Program-made: the position numbers and the translations under genes
Source: Paulinella micropora
Taxonomy: Eukaryota; Cercozoa; Imbricatea; Euglyphida
Reading direction: 5' to 3'
Length of the DNA stretch: 60,553 nucleotides
NCBI GenBank assembly: GCA_009731375.1
Contig: BJOX01000359.1
Location: 303,163 to 363,715, forward strand
Shown here: piece by piece, positions 43,145 to 53,631 of the stretch
How positions within the stretch are numbered: the first letter of the stretch is position 1
Layout: each line of letters starts with the position of its first letter
Notes under the pieces: model-generated
Seen by the model: only the letters and a program-made list of their open reading frames with translations
The model's database searches: none
Told to the model about the DNA's origin: nothing

Positions 43145-43667
43145 AGTGGGTTTGCAACCAAACCCAAAATGAACCAGTTTCAAAGTGCCCAAACTCGCGC
43201 CCAAAAATTTGAATTAAAAAAATTGAATTCTGAACTTCAGCTCGACAATGTGCCATTGGGTCCTGTCAGGCCTACCGTTTGATTTCTCACAGTGCAAATT
43301 GGTAAGACAAGTGAACATGCAAGCGATATTGGCAAAACATTTGGTCAGACAAGCAATTCGGCAAAGACTTCAATGAAAAAGCCAACGCTTTAGTCAGCAA
43401 TGGCACGCACCCAAACCATGTGACAGGCTGTCCCACTTCATAAGTCAAGTTTTTACCAAGCACCAAAGTGCTGAAGGCCTGTGGTGAAAAACCTCAGACC
43501 AGAAAGCTTGGGTTACGGGTGGTGACATAACATGACTACCCGAGGCAAGAAGCAGCGAGGTGTTCCGGGAAGGGGGGAAAGCCCACCCCGAGGAGTGCAG
43601 GTGTCTTTGTACCACGTTCTGTACGCGGCAGAGGGTTCTCCGGAACAGGGACACTCCAAGCAGAGGT

Positions 43668-43719
43668 AACACAACTTCGTTCCAGGAATCCTACAGATAA
43701 GTAGAACCGATGTTGTGTT
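43668..43719 (-). repeat. TE-A 52-bp palindrome near accessory gene start
   Basis: About 45 bp upstream of the ATG at 43764. Outer arms AACACAAC and GTTGTGTT pair perfectly. Confidence 0.85.
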
Positions 43720-44300
43720 CGGATGATCCGTCTCAAGACTACAGCCAAGCGACCCTTTGCACTATGACGATCGGTTTCTATCCCCCACGTAAACCAGAGA
43801 CTGTGCCGGAAATGATGTTTTTCTTCCTGTCCAAAGGGCAGAAACCTGGGAAGAAAAAAATTTCCTTCACAAACAAGCAGTATGAGCAGATGCTGCAAGA
43901 TCCCGAGGACCAACATGTCGTTCTCAAGCACGAAGGAGAGTGGTTCCCACCTACTTCTTCTTTTTTGCACAAAACACTTTTTTTTTCGTGCATTTTGATG
44001 CTGTCGGAAGTTTTTGTGTTTAGAAGTGTTGTTGCTTTGATGCTTTTTTTTCTTTCGTTTTCCCCTTGGTTCATGACAGGTACAAGTTCGCATGGAAAGA
44101 TTTTGTCGCTCCCGTGCAGAAATGGCATTCTCTGTGCGTAAAGGATGTTAATTAATCTCGAACTGATTCTGGTCTGAATTCTTCATGTTGTGATGCTTGT
44201 TTTTGTAAGTTTTGATGGGAAGGATGTATTGAGGAAGCAACACAACATTTTCTTTTGTCGTTTTTACTTTGAAATTTGTTGAAGTGTTTACATTTTCATG

Positions 44301-44352
44301 AACACAATGTTGGTTCTACTTATCTGTAGGATTTTTGGAACATAGTTGTGTT
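44301..44352 (+). repeat. TE-A 52-bp palindrome in accessory intron
   Basis: Within the intron before the exon at 44441. Confidence 0.85.
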
Positions 44353-44652
44353 AAAAATTTCTTTTCCTTGCTGTGTTTATTGACCTCAATTACTTCATCA
44401 TTTCATAAATTTAATAAACACGAGTTTTTTTTTCGGCAGATGCTTTCTTGCTTCTCGGTTCTGTGGCAATTGAACCTTCAAGAATATCAAGAAGCGGGCG
44501 TTGACTCTGCCATGCTTGCCGATCAGTTCTACAACCTGCTCGATTCCTTCAAGGTTAATGATGGTTTCAAGACCCGCCTGGGAAAGGGTTCCGTTTGCCA
44601 TGGTACCATCACACAATTCGATTCGTTTTTTGTCCCTCGTCATTTTGTCTGC

Positions 44653-44702
44653 AACACAACTTGGTTCCAAAAATCCGTCAGATAACTGGAACCAGATGTT
44701 TG
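44653..44702 (-). repeat. TE-A 52-bp palindrome in accessory intron
   Basis: At the exon/intron border after 44650, inverted orientation. Confidence 0.8.
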
Positions 44703-45101
44703 GTTAGGAACAAAGACAAGACAAATTTCTTGTATAAAAATGCCATCGAAAAGAATCTGACAAATCCGTTTCCTCAAAAAAATCTCCCGGTTGTTTCTGG
44801 CATCACAAAAAAAGGGAAGGCAACGGAAGACCTTATTCCTAGTGGCGTTTTCTCCTGGGTGATGGAAGAAATTCGAACGAAACCCTCAACAAGCAGTTCC
44901 TCAAGTGTAGGCTCGTCTACTTCGAGCCTGTCACGCTCCACTTGAACGAGTTCCGCAGCATCATCGCCGAAAAATCCCAGTATAACTCAGGTATTTTTTG
45001 GATCCCCTTCGAACCAAACCAAGGTGGTTGCTTCACCGACAGCAAATAGGGCCCAGTCCCCTTCTTCTCTTGTCCTGGGCAGCAACACTGCACCTGTTCC
45101 C

Positions 45102-46197
45102 ATGATTATTATTGGCGAAAACGAAGACACGCAAGAAACTCCTGTTGTTCACGACCACGCAGCCGACACCAAAAGTAAGCAAACAAGCACGGAAGTTGAA
45201 CAGGAAGATTTAGAAGAAGCTGACGAAGAGAGCGTTGAAGAATCGGGCGAACCGACTGAGCAACAAGAAGAGAAACATGATAAGCCAGAGGAACAAGAAG
45301 GGGAACAAGGCGAGGAACAAAAACCTTCTGCACCGTTGGAGGAACAAGAAGGGGGAAAAGACAAGGAAAAAAAACCTCGCTTGAAGCGCAAAAGATCTGG
45401 CAAGGGAGTTGACTCTGCAAACAAAACAACCAGGAAGAGGCTGCAGACTTCAATTGCACGTGCAAGATCTTTGGCGTCCCGTGCTGACGAACGCGACAAC
45501 CGAGATACAATAGCTGTGGATATCCAACAGACGACCATCCAGTCTGAGCGCAAGCAGGGTGAATCCCTCACCGAATTTGAGAAAACGCATTTCAGAATTC
45601 GCATGAACCACAAGGTTGGAAAGTTCGAGATCTTCTACAAGCATCTTTTCAGAGCAAGTCCGGCTTGGCAGACTCGACCGCTGAACTCCAACCAAGTCAA
45701 AAACCTTGTGGACAAGGTCAAAGAAAACCGTTTCGAGAACCTGCCGCCTGCTTATGTTTATCCAGTGGTGTTGACGGCCAAAGGCAAACAAAGTATTGGG
45801 TTAATCGACGAGGACAAGTTTGTTCAACCGTTCTGGAATGACCCGATGAATTACACACAATTCTCCAGTATTCAACAGTTCCAGGAGGCCACCGCTGGTC
45901 TCATCCCTGAGCGCAAGGTCACGGAGAACACTCAGTTGGCTTGGCCTACGGACGAAGTCAAGAGGACTTACTCGAACGCGAAGCACCAAGATGTCTACTA
46001 CTTGGTGCTTGGAGGAAAACATGTAATCGCCGCACTCAAGGAGGCTCTGCAGACCCCAAATTGGCTCACCCGCTTTTGTGCTTCAAGTCTTGCCTTGTGT
46101 ACGTCAACTTGACCAAGCTGGATGCCCATGCCGTGGGCAACATCAGTCAGAAAGCGGCCATGCATCACTGGAAAGATGACGATTTTGCTACGGTCAG
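45102..46197 (+). pseudogene. ParB/Srx-like domain region of TE-A accessory protein
   Basis: An acidic N-terminus rich in Glu/Gln is followed by a basic K-R-K-R-S-G-K-G stretch. The domain then begins: R-P-L-N-S-N-Q-V-K-N-L-V (strand and helix), P-P-A-Y-V-Y-P-V-V-L, and, after a loop, Y-Y-L-V-L-G-G-K-H-V-I-A-A-L-K-E-A-L. A G-G-x-H-x-x-x-A-L motif after an 'L-x-x-x-I/V…P-P-x-V' start is the pattern of ParB N-terminal/sulfiredoxin-fold domains, in which the Gly-rich motif binds a nucleotide in ParB. The frame shifts at about 46040, then V-Y-V-N-L-T-K-L-D continues to a GT donor at 46198. ATG 45102 is a guess; an acceptor (GGGCAG) at 45081 suggests this is an internal exon. Assignment is by motif only. 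Confidence 0.5.
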
Positions 46198-46217
46198 CCC
46201 CTTTTTCCTTTTTCCGT

Positions 46218-46269
46218 AACACACTGTCGGTTCCAATTATCCGACGGATTTTTGGAACAAGCTTTTGTT
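46218..46269 (+). repeat. TE-A 52-bp palindrome, paired intron site a
   Basis: First of two sites, in opposite orientation, in the intron 46198–46456. Confidence 0.8.
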
Positions 46270-46314
46270 TGACTTTTGTTGGTCCAGCCACCAATTTAAT
46301 TTGTGAATTTTTTC

Positions 46315-46366
46315 AACACGGCTTGGTTCCAAAAATCCGTCAGATAAGTGGAACCGGTCCTGTGTT
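46315..46366 (-). repeat. TE-A 52-bp palindrome, paired intron site b
   Basis: Second site in the same intron; the two could also pair with each other. Confidence 0.8.
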
Positions 46367-46456
46367 CGCTTTTTCACTTGCTTTCTCTTGTTTGATGGCG
46401 TTGCAGCATAGGTTGAAGAAGGAAATAACCTGTTTTTGGTTGCTGGATTGCTTCTA

Positions 46457-47842
46457 GGTCCTGAAGTTGCGTTCTGAGCTGTTGGATTTGGTCCCCAAAG
46501 ACGAAGCTCCTGATGACAGAGACGTGTACTTGAGGTCTTTGGTGGGAACGAATACCATCTATGGCAGAGCCAACATGTTGAACAAATAAAAGCGCTGGAA
46601 CATCCTTCTCATCGCCAGAGTAGTCACTCGCGCTTGGCCTGGTGAAGAAGCCTTCAAGGCTGCGGCCAAGGGCAGCCAAGCGGACCCGGAGCTGTACACG
46701 TTGGTGAACAACCTTCGCAATTCCTATGCCCTTCTCCGTACTGCTACGCTTCCAGCTAACTTATGGGACATGCTGGAGAAAGTTAACAAGTCAGTTAAAG
46801 ACGAGTGGATCAAGAACACTGCACAGTGGAAAGCGTTTAAGTCAAAGAAACATCCTGGCCTTGGGGAGGAGGAGCTTGTGAGGGAAACCATCGAATTCTC
46901 GGAGTACGCCAATCCTCTCAACAGAACTATACTTGCCGCTATGCAAGAAGGAGTTTCTTATGAACTTCTTCATGAGTGCCTCAGCAACGTCCTTCGTGGA
47001 CACTTGAAGCTCAACAAAGTCGTCAATTGGCTGAAGGCAGAGAAGAACGTGGTCACTGTCAAAGTTGTCATTGCGAAGCACTTTAATGAGTTTGACGACT
47101 TTTCAACTGCTCGTTTGCAACAAATCCTGGGTCCCCAGTTTACATCACAATTCGTCATTGACCTCGCCAAAAGCACAAATGACCCCATCAAGAAAGCTCA
47201 ATCCGATGCCAAAAAAACCATGAAGAAGAAAATGAGGTCTGCCAAAACGCCCGAAGAAAAGAAAAAGATCAAGAGGACGAGGTGCATGAGTCCGAGCTGT
47301 ACCAGCAAATGTGGATGTGTATTCCTCAAGAGTACCGCAGAAGTCTTGAAACCATGCACCAGGCTCGAGAAAGGCTGAAGGAGAGGCATGCTCGAGAAAC
47401 TGAAGAACAGCTGCGTCGCATGTCGTCAGAGTCATCAAGTTCTTCTTCTGGGTCAGTCTCATTTTCCAACTCGGCCGAGGATGATGCTCACAGTTTGTGG
47501 ACACGGGACGTGAAGCATCCCATTGAAATCAATTCAGACGCGTCTGGTTATTCTTGCCGCAGTCTTTTGGCTATGAGCATTCATGCTCCCAGTGCCGATC
47601 TCCTCAATCCTACCGACGCACTCAACAATACGCTGTTTACTCCTTTTCAACCCTTGGCGGACTTTGCCAGCCTCAGAAGAGTGGTTAATTATAAGTATGT
47701 CAAATTCAACGCAAAAACTCGTTCGGTCCAGTTTAGGTTCAAGTATGTCAACTTGAACGTGCCTGGGGCTGGGGTCAAGGTGACTGGGATGCAAGGCCCT
47801 GGACTAACACGGATTATGCTCGCGCTCTTCGAAAAGCTGTAG
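46457..47842 (+). pseudogene. Helical middle part of TE-A accessory protein
   Basis: Starts after an acceptor (TTCTAG) with L-K-L-R-S-E-L-L-D-L-V. A TAA at about 46587 and a frame change near 47270 interrupt it. The long middle (46600–47280) is strongly helical (L-H-E-C-L-S-N-V-L-R-G-H-L-K-L-N-K) and Lys-rich at its end. After 47280 a coiled-coil-like charged stretch and a Ser-rich acidic linker lead to V-N-Y-K-Y-V-K-F and G-P-G-L-T-R-I-M-L-A-L. An intron follows at about 47843. No family recognised. Confidence 0.45.
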
Positions 47843-47864
47843 GTAATGATTGCGTTTCTCGCTT

Positions 47865-47916
47865 AACACACCTTGGTTCCAAAAATCCGTCAGATAACTG
47901 GAACATGACATGTGTT
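47865..47916 (-). repeat. TE-A 52-bp palindrome in accessory intron
   Basis: In the intron about 47843–47967. Confidence 0.8.
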
Positions 47917-47967
47917 TAATGTTTCCAAGGGTTTATAGGTCACGTTCACGTTTTTCTTTTTTTTGTA

Positions 47968-48955
47968 GAGATTTGCATGCCGGAAGAATCGTTGCCAGGT
48001 GCAACAAGAGCGGAACCCACCGAGTTTATCATCGGCGTTCACGTCCCTTTGAAGCAGATTGCTGTCGTTTTTGACGCAGCCAATCGCGCCGGTTACTCTT
48101 GCACTTTTTCCTATTACTGTCGTCGGCACCCGTTGGAAGCCTTCTTTCCAGTACTCAGATCATTCTCGGGTCAGCACAGATTGTGTACTTATCCGTCGGA
48201 TTTTTGGAACCATGTTGTGTTGTGGTAGTGCATCGTGGTCGTCGCCTGCTACTACAACAGCTGCTACACCAGGTTCGCGACCTGGGACCAGGCCCTGGAT
48301 CTTCCGTTTGCGCCCACTGGTCCTGAGCTCTATCAACAGGCTCAAGACGCTTTGGACGAACAACTTGAATTCGTCATGCCTTTTGAGGTAGAAGGAAGTG
48401 GCAATTGTTTTCTTGTTCAGCACGAGGGTCACAAGTTTACGCTTAAGGGAGAGTCGAACCCTGTGAACAAGTCATCGGAGCCTGTCAAGCTTGACAAAGG
48501 TTTTTTCACATTTCAGATTCTTAAAGGGTTCTCATTGCTTCGGTTTTTTTGCCTTGTTTTTCAGCGTTGGCTTACATGTTCGGCGGTGACAATAGCAATA
48601 CCTCGTTGTCGACTTTTGCTGCGGCAGTGGGTCGTTTACACTAGCTGGTTTAACACTTGGGTATCACACTTTGGCCCTCGACAATGACGTGGGTCAGATG
48701 CTTGGTTTCCAAAGTCGTGTTCGTAAGTTCGGGGAGGAGCATCTGCGTATCATGAGAAAAGCTGAGAAGCCACCTAGGCCGAAAGACGGTGGGATGAAAG
48801 GTCCTCTTGATGTCCACCTGATTCCTTTCCAGTACGGTTCGATTGAGTCGACCACGGATATCATCATTCCTTTTTCAAAGTTGGAGAAAGAGTCAAAGGG
48901 CGCACAGGGTTCAGGGGACGAGGATGAGTCAGACGAGGAGGAGGACCAGGTTCAT
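47968..48955 (+). pseudogene. Methyltransferase-like part of TE-A accessory protein
   Basis: Exon 47968 to about 48170 has E-F-I-I-G-V-H-V-P-L-K-Q and A-G-Y-S-C-T-F-S-Y-Y-C. Exon 48225–48500 continues with Y-N-S-C-Y-T-R-F. After an intron ending at 48564, 48565–48955 reads F-G-G-D-N-S-N-T, A-A-A-V-G-R, then A-L-D-N-D-V-G-Q. This order resembles the strand after the catalytic motif and then the F-x-G-x-G / E-x-D SAM-binding motif of beta-type DNA methyltransferases, but no D-P-P-Y-type catalytic motif is visible and an in-frame stop lies near 48640. A ParB-like domain joined to a methyltransferase is known in phage and bacterial proteins. Tentative. Confidence 0.3.
48172..48222 (+). repeat. 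TE-A 52-bp palindrome in accessory intron
   Basis: Directly after the exon ending near 48170. Left core arm degenerate. Confidence 0.7.
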
Positions 48956-49023
48956 GATTTGTATTGTTTTCTTGTTTTCGATTCCACGCTGACCAATTTA
49001 TTTTGTTTTGTTGTTGTCAAATT

Positions 49024-50013
49024 GCAGAGTTCATCTCAGCGTCAAACCACGATGCCTCAGGACGATGTTATCAAGATGTTGCTCGAGAAGCATAAGGCGG
49101 AGCTCCAGAAGTTGTTCTCACTGCGGGAGCGTATGCGTGTGGAACGAGAAGCGCTCAGACAGGCAGGCGTGGACGTCCCTTCGTAAGTTTTTTTTGCTTG
49201 GTTCGGTGGCACAGTTACTTTTTGTTTATGTCTTTAGATCGCGAGGTAAGGCATTTGAATATCCTGTTCTGGGGGCTGCGCTTCACCTTGACCACCAAGG
49301 GCTAGAAAAGTTGAGGGAACTGGCTACCCCCAAGAATGTTTCTGCATCTGCTGCTGACGATCCCAAACAGACTCCAGCTCAGAAGGTACAGGAAACTCAG
49401 GTCGCTTCCGGCTTGGCCAAAGAGGGCTTGCAACTCGACTCCGAAAACCAGGATCCACCTCCACCCAAGCCGGATGAAACTAAAGTTGTATCTGATACGC
49501 CTTTGGTTCTATCCCCAGCTGCCAACGCTGGTGTTGGCGACTCTGACTCCGCTGCAACGTCTGCGACGTCGTCCTCATCGCTTTCCGTCGCTTCCGTCGC
49601 TTCCGAGGTTGCACAGTCCCAGCAGGCACAACAATTGGTTTCGTTCTTGGGTAGTCGGGATCAAACCGCGGCTCCTGTCAACAGTTCTACAAGCCTTGTC
49701 CCCGCAGATGGCAGTGCCCAGGAAGGTAGTGCTTAGATTTCAGTTCCCAGTCAGTCTCACTCAACGGTTCTGTTTTGCAGCACCAAACACCAAACCAAGA
49801 AAAATCGGGCAGAAGAAATTACGCAGTACTACTCTACATCAGTTTATGTTGCCTGGCGCCATTGCTCCGGAAGACCCGTCATATGGTCTTGTCAACGCCA
49901 ATCGTCGCATGAAATTACGTTCTGGTATTTTCGCTTCGCCCGAGAAGGACTCCGAGAAGGATGATTACGAATCCTTGGGATCTCTTGGACTGGATTCGTT
50001 TCTCAAGATGTAA
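49024..50013 (+). CDS. C-terminal exons of TE-A accessory protein
   Basis: Exon from about 49024 encodes a charged helix (L-L-E-K-H-K-A-E-L-Q-K-L). An intron follows (about 49185–49238). The next exon has L-D-H-Q-G-L-E-K-L-R-E-L and a long Ser/Ala/Gln-rich disordered stretch. An intron at about 49726–49780 (GTAGTG…TTTTGCAG) leads to the last exon with K-P-R-K-I-G-Q-K-K-L-R and an acidic end, stop at 50011–50013. Likely a linker and tail; no domain recognised. Confidence 0.5.
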
Positions 50014-50393
50014 CAGTGCCTAGTTCAAGGTTGGGCTGGACAAGAGCAGATTTCAGGCACTTTCAGCCGCTCTCGCTTTCACTTGCCTTGCCTCTCCTGT
50101 CGTTCAGATAGTCTTTGATGTCCCAGTTCTATTTTTTAAACTTTGATTAAAACTTCATGTCGCCGTTCGTATAGATTACTGTGTATTTTATTAACAGTTT
50201 TATTTTTCCTGTTTGCTCTTGTCTGAGTTTAAGGAAAAGGTTTACCTCAGGTATCGTTGTTTCGTTTTTCACTAAGGTAGCTTCTTCTTTCCTGGCCCAT
50301 TTCATTCATGCATGTGCATTGTTTACTTCTTAAGGTAACACGGTGTTCCTGTTTACCTTATCAGATCTTGAAGAGTCCTGTCGATATTTTTCT

Positions 50394-50446
50394 TCACACA
50401 ACGTTGGTTCTAGTTATCCGCAGGATTTTTAGGACACGCTTCTTTT
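50394..50446 (+). repeat. TE-A 52-bp palindrome, right subterminal site 1
   Basis: Right arm degenerate (AGGACACG). Confidence 0.7.
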
Positions 50447-51269
50447 TGTTGTGGTGTTTGATTTTGATCGTTCATAGTTTTTGATTGATTTTTTTCTCAA
50501 CTAAGTTGTAAATACTTTTGTCGCAATTTACGGACATTTTTGTGCTTCTCAAAACCACAATGCAAGTTCTTTGCAATAAAGTATTTATGTAGTGTCAAAA
50601 CAGAGGTAGACTTGTAAGAAGCTGGGTTCCTTGATGAACTGTTTCTTCCGAACTTACTAGTTTTTCTCTAACTGGATTGCCTCATGCTCTAGGACTTTGT
50701 GCCTTTGGCTTTCCAATTTGGGAAAACCTGACTTTAATTACCTTTTTGAGACAAATTTGTTTTGGAAACGTAGAGCAACCGGATTACATGGTCAGACAAG
50801 ACGCTGTTGCTTAAATTCTGCGCTTGGTACATTTGTATACCACGCGCAGAATTTAAGCATTTCTTCAAATTTCAAATCCTCACAAGTTTAAGACTTTAGA
50901 GGATGATCGAAATGAAGAAGAAAAATAAGAAGCTTTGTTCTCTGTGGATGGACTGATTCTTGTGGCGTAGTTGAACGTATCGACCTCAGACGTAATACGT
51001 TTCTTGTTGCCTCACATTTCCTTACCGTGTGTTGATGACTGCATGTCCTGATCCAATCAATGAACCCACGCCTCGGACATATGTTCATTTAGTACCGAAG
51101 CTTTCATTTTGTTATTAATAAAAATCTGCAGACTCGACTCTAGTGATTGCGTTTGCGATTTTATCTTAGAGTCAAGACAGACTTTAGTTGATTAGTATAC
51201 TTTATGTGTACATACTCCAGGATTGTCTTTTTTCATTCATTCTTGGCGCAAGTATACATAGTTTCAGTT

Positions 51270-51321
51270 AACACAATGGTGGTTCCATTTATCTTCAGGA
51301 TTCGTAGTACTAATGTGTGTT
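51270..51321 (+). repeat. TE-A 52-bp palindrome, right subterminal site 2
   Basis: About 280 bp inside the right end; right arm degenerate. Confidence 0.7.
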
Positions 51322-51561
51322 GTGGTAAAGTTTGGCGACACCTTCTAAATGTAGTTTGTTTGAGTGATTCATAGTTTTTTAATCACCTACTTAGACTTTC
51401 TTCCAGTCCGCTGGTGCTTGTTTCTTTCAGTCAATCAGGAAAAGGCAAGACAGACTAAGATATTTTCTGAATACTTTCGGTCCGATATGGTCATGTGAAA
51501 GCGGTTAGCAAAATCTTGCTTACAGTAAGGATATCTTTCGTTCCAACGACGTCCTTACCCA

Positions 51562-51603
51562 CCAAAAATTAAATATTCCGCAGTACAAATTAGTGATTCC
51601 GCT
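51562..51603 (-). repeat. TE-A right terminal inverted repeat
   Basis: Complement of the left end; ends …TAGTGATTCCGCT at 51603, followed by GCC. Confidence 0.85.
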
Positions 51604-52539
51604 GCCTTTGGTTTGAAGGCCAACTTGTACGATGAATGTCTCTTCATGGGCATTGATCCGAAAACCAAGAAGACGGTGTTGGAGGTGACGCACGTTGACG
51701 ACTACGCCTTGGCGCCTCCAAGCTCTGAATATTCGAACTGGTTTTGGGGACGCCTTCGTGAGCGGCAGGGCACTATTAAGGTCTACAAGCCAATGAAAGT
51801 GCTGCTTGGCCGTGAGGTATGGCAGTGTGTGGATGAAGGGGTATTTCATACTCACGTCACCGTTCGGGAATACATTATGGATCTAATCCGGAAATACCCG
51901 AGGTCCGACGGGAAGCCCTGGACGCCGGTGTCGGTACCATGGTTGCCATCTTCCGGTGTGCAGCGTCGTACTTCTGAGTTTGAGAAGTATTCCCCGATGA
52001 AGATCTGCGGTGATCTGGGATGGGTACGGTGTGTACTATGGGAAATTGTTGCTCCTCTGTCGCGACTAGCAGAGTTGCAGTCAAAGCCGGCGGAGTTTGA
52101 TTACCAGGGGGCGGAGCAGCTTTTCCGCTACATCATAGGGCAGGCTGAGCAGGGGCTTCACTACTCGTCTAATGGCAATCGCAATTTAGTGTGCTGGTCT
52201 GATTCCTCATTCGCGATGGAAGCTGAGACGAAGTCGAGGTCGGGGGGGATGGTCGTGCTTGCTGAAGATTGGTACGTTCTGTCACAATGTGGCGAATATA
52301 TATTCGACGGGTTGATCGATGACGCGGATTTCAAGGAATACCTTACTACTTTGTGTTGCATTTTCCGGTTGGCTGCTTCCAAAAAAGTAACGCAAGAATT
52401 GTCTGAAAAGCTACATAGGTTGGAAACAAGATTTCAAAGGTTGCATCGCAAGATTGTGCCTCCTATGTGCCACCGCTTATTCCACCGAATCAGGCATCTG
52501 CTGGAAAATGTAAGCGACGTCGGCCCCGTAGTGTTGTAG
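51604..52539 (+). pseudogene. Copia RT C-terminal half and RNase H start
   Basis: Continues the copia RT after TE-A: K-A-N-L-Y-D-E-C-L-F, then V-T-H-V-D-D-Y-A-L with the paired catalytic Asp (His-Val-Asp-Asp), L-G-R-E-V, then P-Y-S/P-M-K-I-C-G-D-L-G-W and the linker E-Q-L-F-R-Y-I-I-G. RNase H begins with L-V-C-W-S-D-S-S-F (first Asp) and S-R-S-G-G-M-V-V. Homology fades after about 52265; the remainder to the stop at 52539 is unrecognised and probably another sequence. The equivalent codons on the left side of the insertion end with V-G-K-P, slightly out of register with this frame. Confidence 0.75.
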
Positions 52540-52551
52540 TGGTGCTTCCGC

Positions 52552-53631
52552 ATGGAGAGAATCATTGGGCGGTTGGTCTCATCCATGAACAGGCGATCTG
52601 ACGTTGAGGCTGTCATTGAGAACATTGTCATCAGAAGCAGGATCGGGAGAATGAAACTGGGCACCGTAGTGGTTGCCCAGGAAGATTTGGAGACGTTGCA
52701 AACGCTCTCGGTTGATGGATTTGCTTGCGAAATAATTGATGATGACGGTTCGGAATCTGAAACTTCAAGTACCACCCGAGAAGAATATTTGGCTGCGATC
52801 GCAAGCGATATATTGGAACGAAGGGAAAGAACAGGTACGCGCCTGAACGTAACTAAGTATCCCGAAGGAAGTCCACTAACAAAGTCGCCATGGCGCAATT
52901 TACGGCGGCAGGAGCTGCAAGAAATCAGGTGAGTATCAAATTATCATTAATGGCAGTGCATAAAAATTGTAAGTTATCGATTTTTGATTTTGCAGTTGTG
53001 AATGATGCACCCTACTTGAAATCATGTATAACTGAGTATGTTAATATTATTAATATTGGTATGATTTTTGAGAATATGATACATGAAATAACTTTGTGTC
53101 ATGTATAGAACGCTATTGACAATGTCGAAAATGACACATATGTAACTGCTTTATCAGTTAGATGTATATCCGATTGCGCATAGTCTACGATTTTGAATCA
53201 TATAATTATTTTGCAAGTAACTCCTTGGCGAAGACTTAGCATCGTTTCATTGTTACAGTACTTGTAAGTATGCCATTGTGCTACTTGGGGTACATAGTTC
53301 CACATAAACCTTTACCTGTAGGGACTTGATCCCAGCAGACCTGGAGAGAACACTGACAGGCAAAGCGTTTCAGTTTAATAAATTCGTTCTGCACGGGCAA
53401 CGTTTCACTTGCACACGCGGCTTGAGTGAGCGACGCGCGATGGACAGCTCCGTGAGTTTCGTGCTACTGCGAGACAAATCATGGAACAGGATGGATTATG
53501 GTATTGAAGTTGATCAACACGAGCCATCTCAGTCAGGATCAGGCAAGCGTCTGCGTTTCCTCAGAGTAGTCAAGTACCGTCAACTTTCTCCAGCAGTCCT
53601 TGAAAAATCCCTTGCGCCATGCTGTTCTTAA
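52552..53631 (+). CDS. Unknown two-exon gene
   Basis: ATG at 52552. Exon 1 to about 52928 (M-E-R-I-I-G-R-L-V, then T-V-V-V-A-Q-E-D-L-E-T-L, then an acidic D-D-D-G-S-E-S-E stretch) ends at a GTGAGT donor. A 390-bp AT-rich intron ends near 53322 (CCTGTAG). Exon 2 (53323–53631) has F-V-L-H-G-Q-R-F and L-R-F-L-R-V-V-K-Y-R-Q-L-S. Exon 1 may extend upstream. Not related by eye to the copia ORFs before it. No family recognised; could be a host gene fragment or the end of another transposon. Confidence 0.4.

Larger units (their letters stand above)
42960..43763. promoter_or_regulatory. Divergent intergenic region of TE-A
   Basis: About 800 bp between the two head-to-head genes, conserved with 3692–4493 of copy 1; parts (from about 43380) are identical between copies while about 43200–43370 differs. 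It must hold the promoters of both genes. Two 52-bp palindromes flank it, one near each gene start (43089, 43668). No TATA box is obvious. Confidence 0.5.
43764..45049 (+). pseudogene. TE-A accessory gene, upstream exons, copy 2
   Basis: ATG at 43764 (M-T-I-G-F-Y-P-P-R-K-P). Exon blocks lie at 43764 to about 43955, 44081 to about 44138 (Y-K-F-A-W-K-D-F), 44441 to about 44650 (Q-F-Y-N-L-L-D-S-F), 44703 to about 44860, and 44880–45049 (L-V-Y-F-E-P-V, F-E-P-N-Q-G-G-C-F). The last ends in TAG at 45047, or an intron at about 44994–45081 leads into the ParB-like exon. Two introns carry 52-bp palindromes. Family not recognised. A one-base length difference from copy 1 near 43855 changes the frame of the first exon. 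Confidence 0.4.
50014..51561. other. TE-A right subterminal region, hairpin-rich, no gene
   Basis: About 1.55 kb after the accessory gene. It holds two 52-bp palindromes and other hairpins, the clearest at 50811–50858 (GCTTAAATTCTGCGC and its complement around a short loop). Also GGTTCCTTGATGAACTG-type words at about 50627 and a related one at 50937, complementary to the family in the left subterminal region. AATAAA occurs at 50575. Confidence 0.65.
36824..51603. mobile_element. TE-A copy 2, complete 14.8-kb DNA transposon
   Basis: Bounded by terminal inverted repeats starting AGCGGAATCACTA at both ends and flanked by GCC on each side (36821–36823, 51604–51606), a candidate 3-bp target duplication. 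It sits within the RT of the copia element, whose reading resumes at 51604. Inside are two divergent genes, 38793–42959 (minus) and 43764–50013 (plus), fourteen 52-bp palindromes and hairpin-rich subterminal regions. Terminal repeats with a DDE-like transposase gene support a cut-and-paste element; the superfamily is not clear. Confidence 0.8.

Noticed and set aside
36824-51603. Integrated virus or Polinton/Maverick
   Set aside because: No capsid, packaging ATPase or protein-primed polymerase motifs seen; genes have introns, and the inverted repeats are short.
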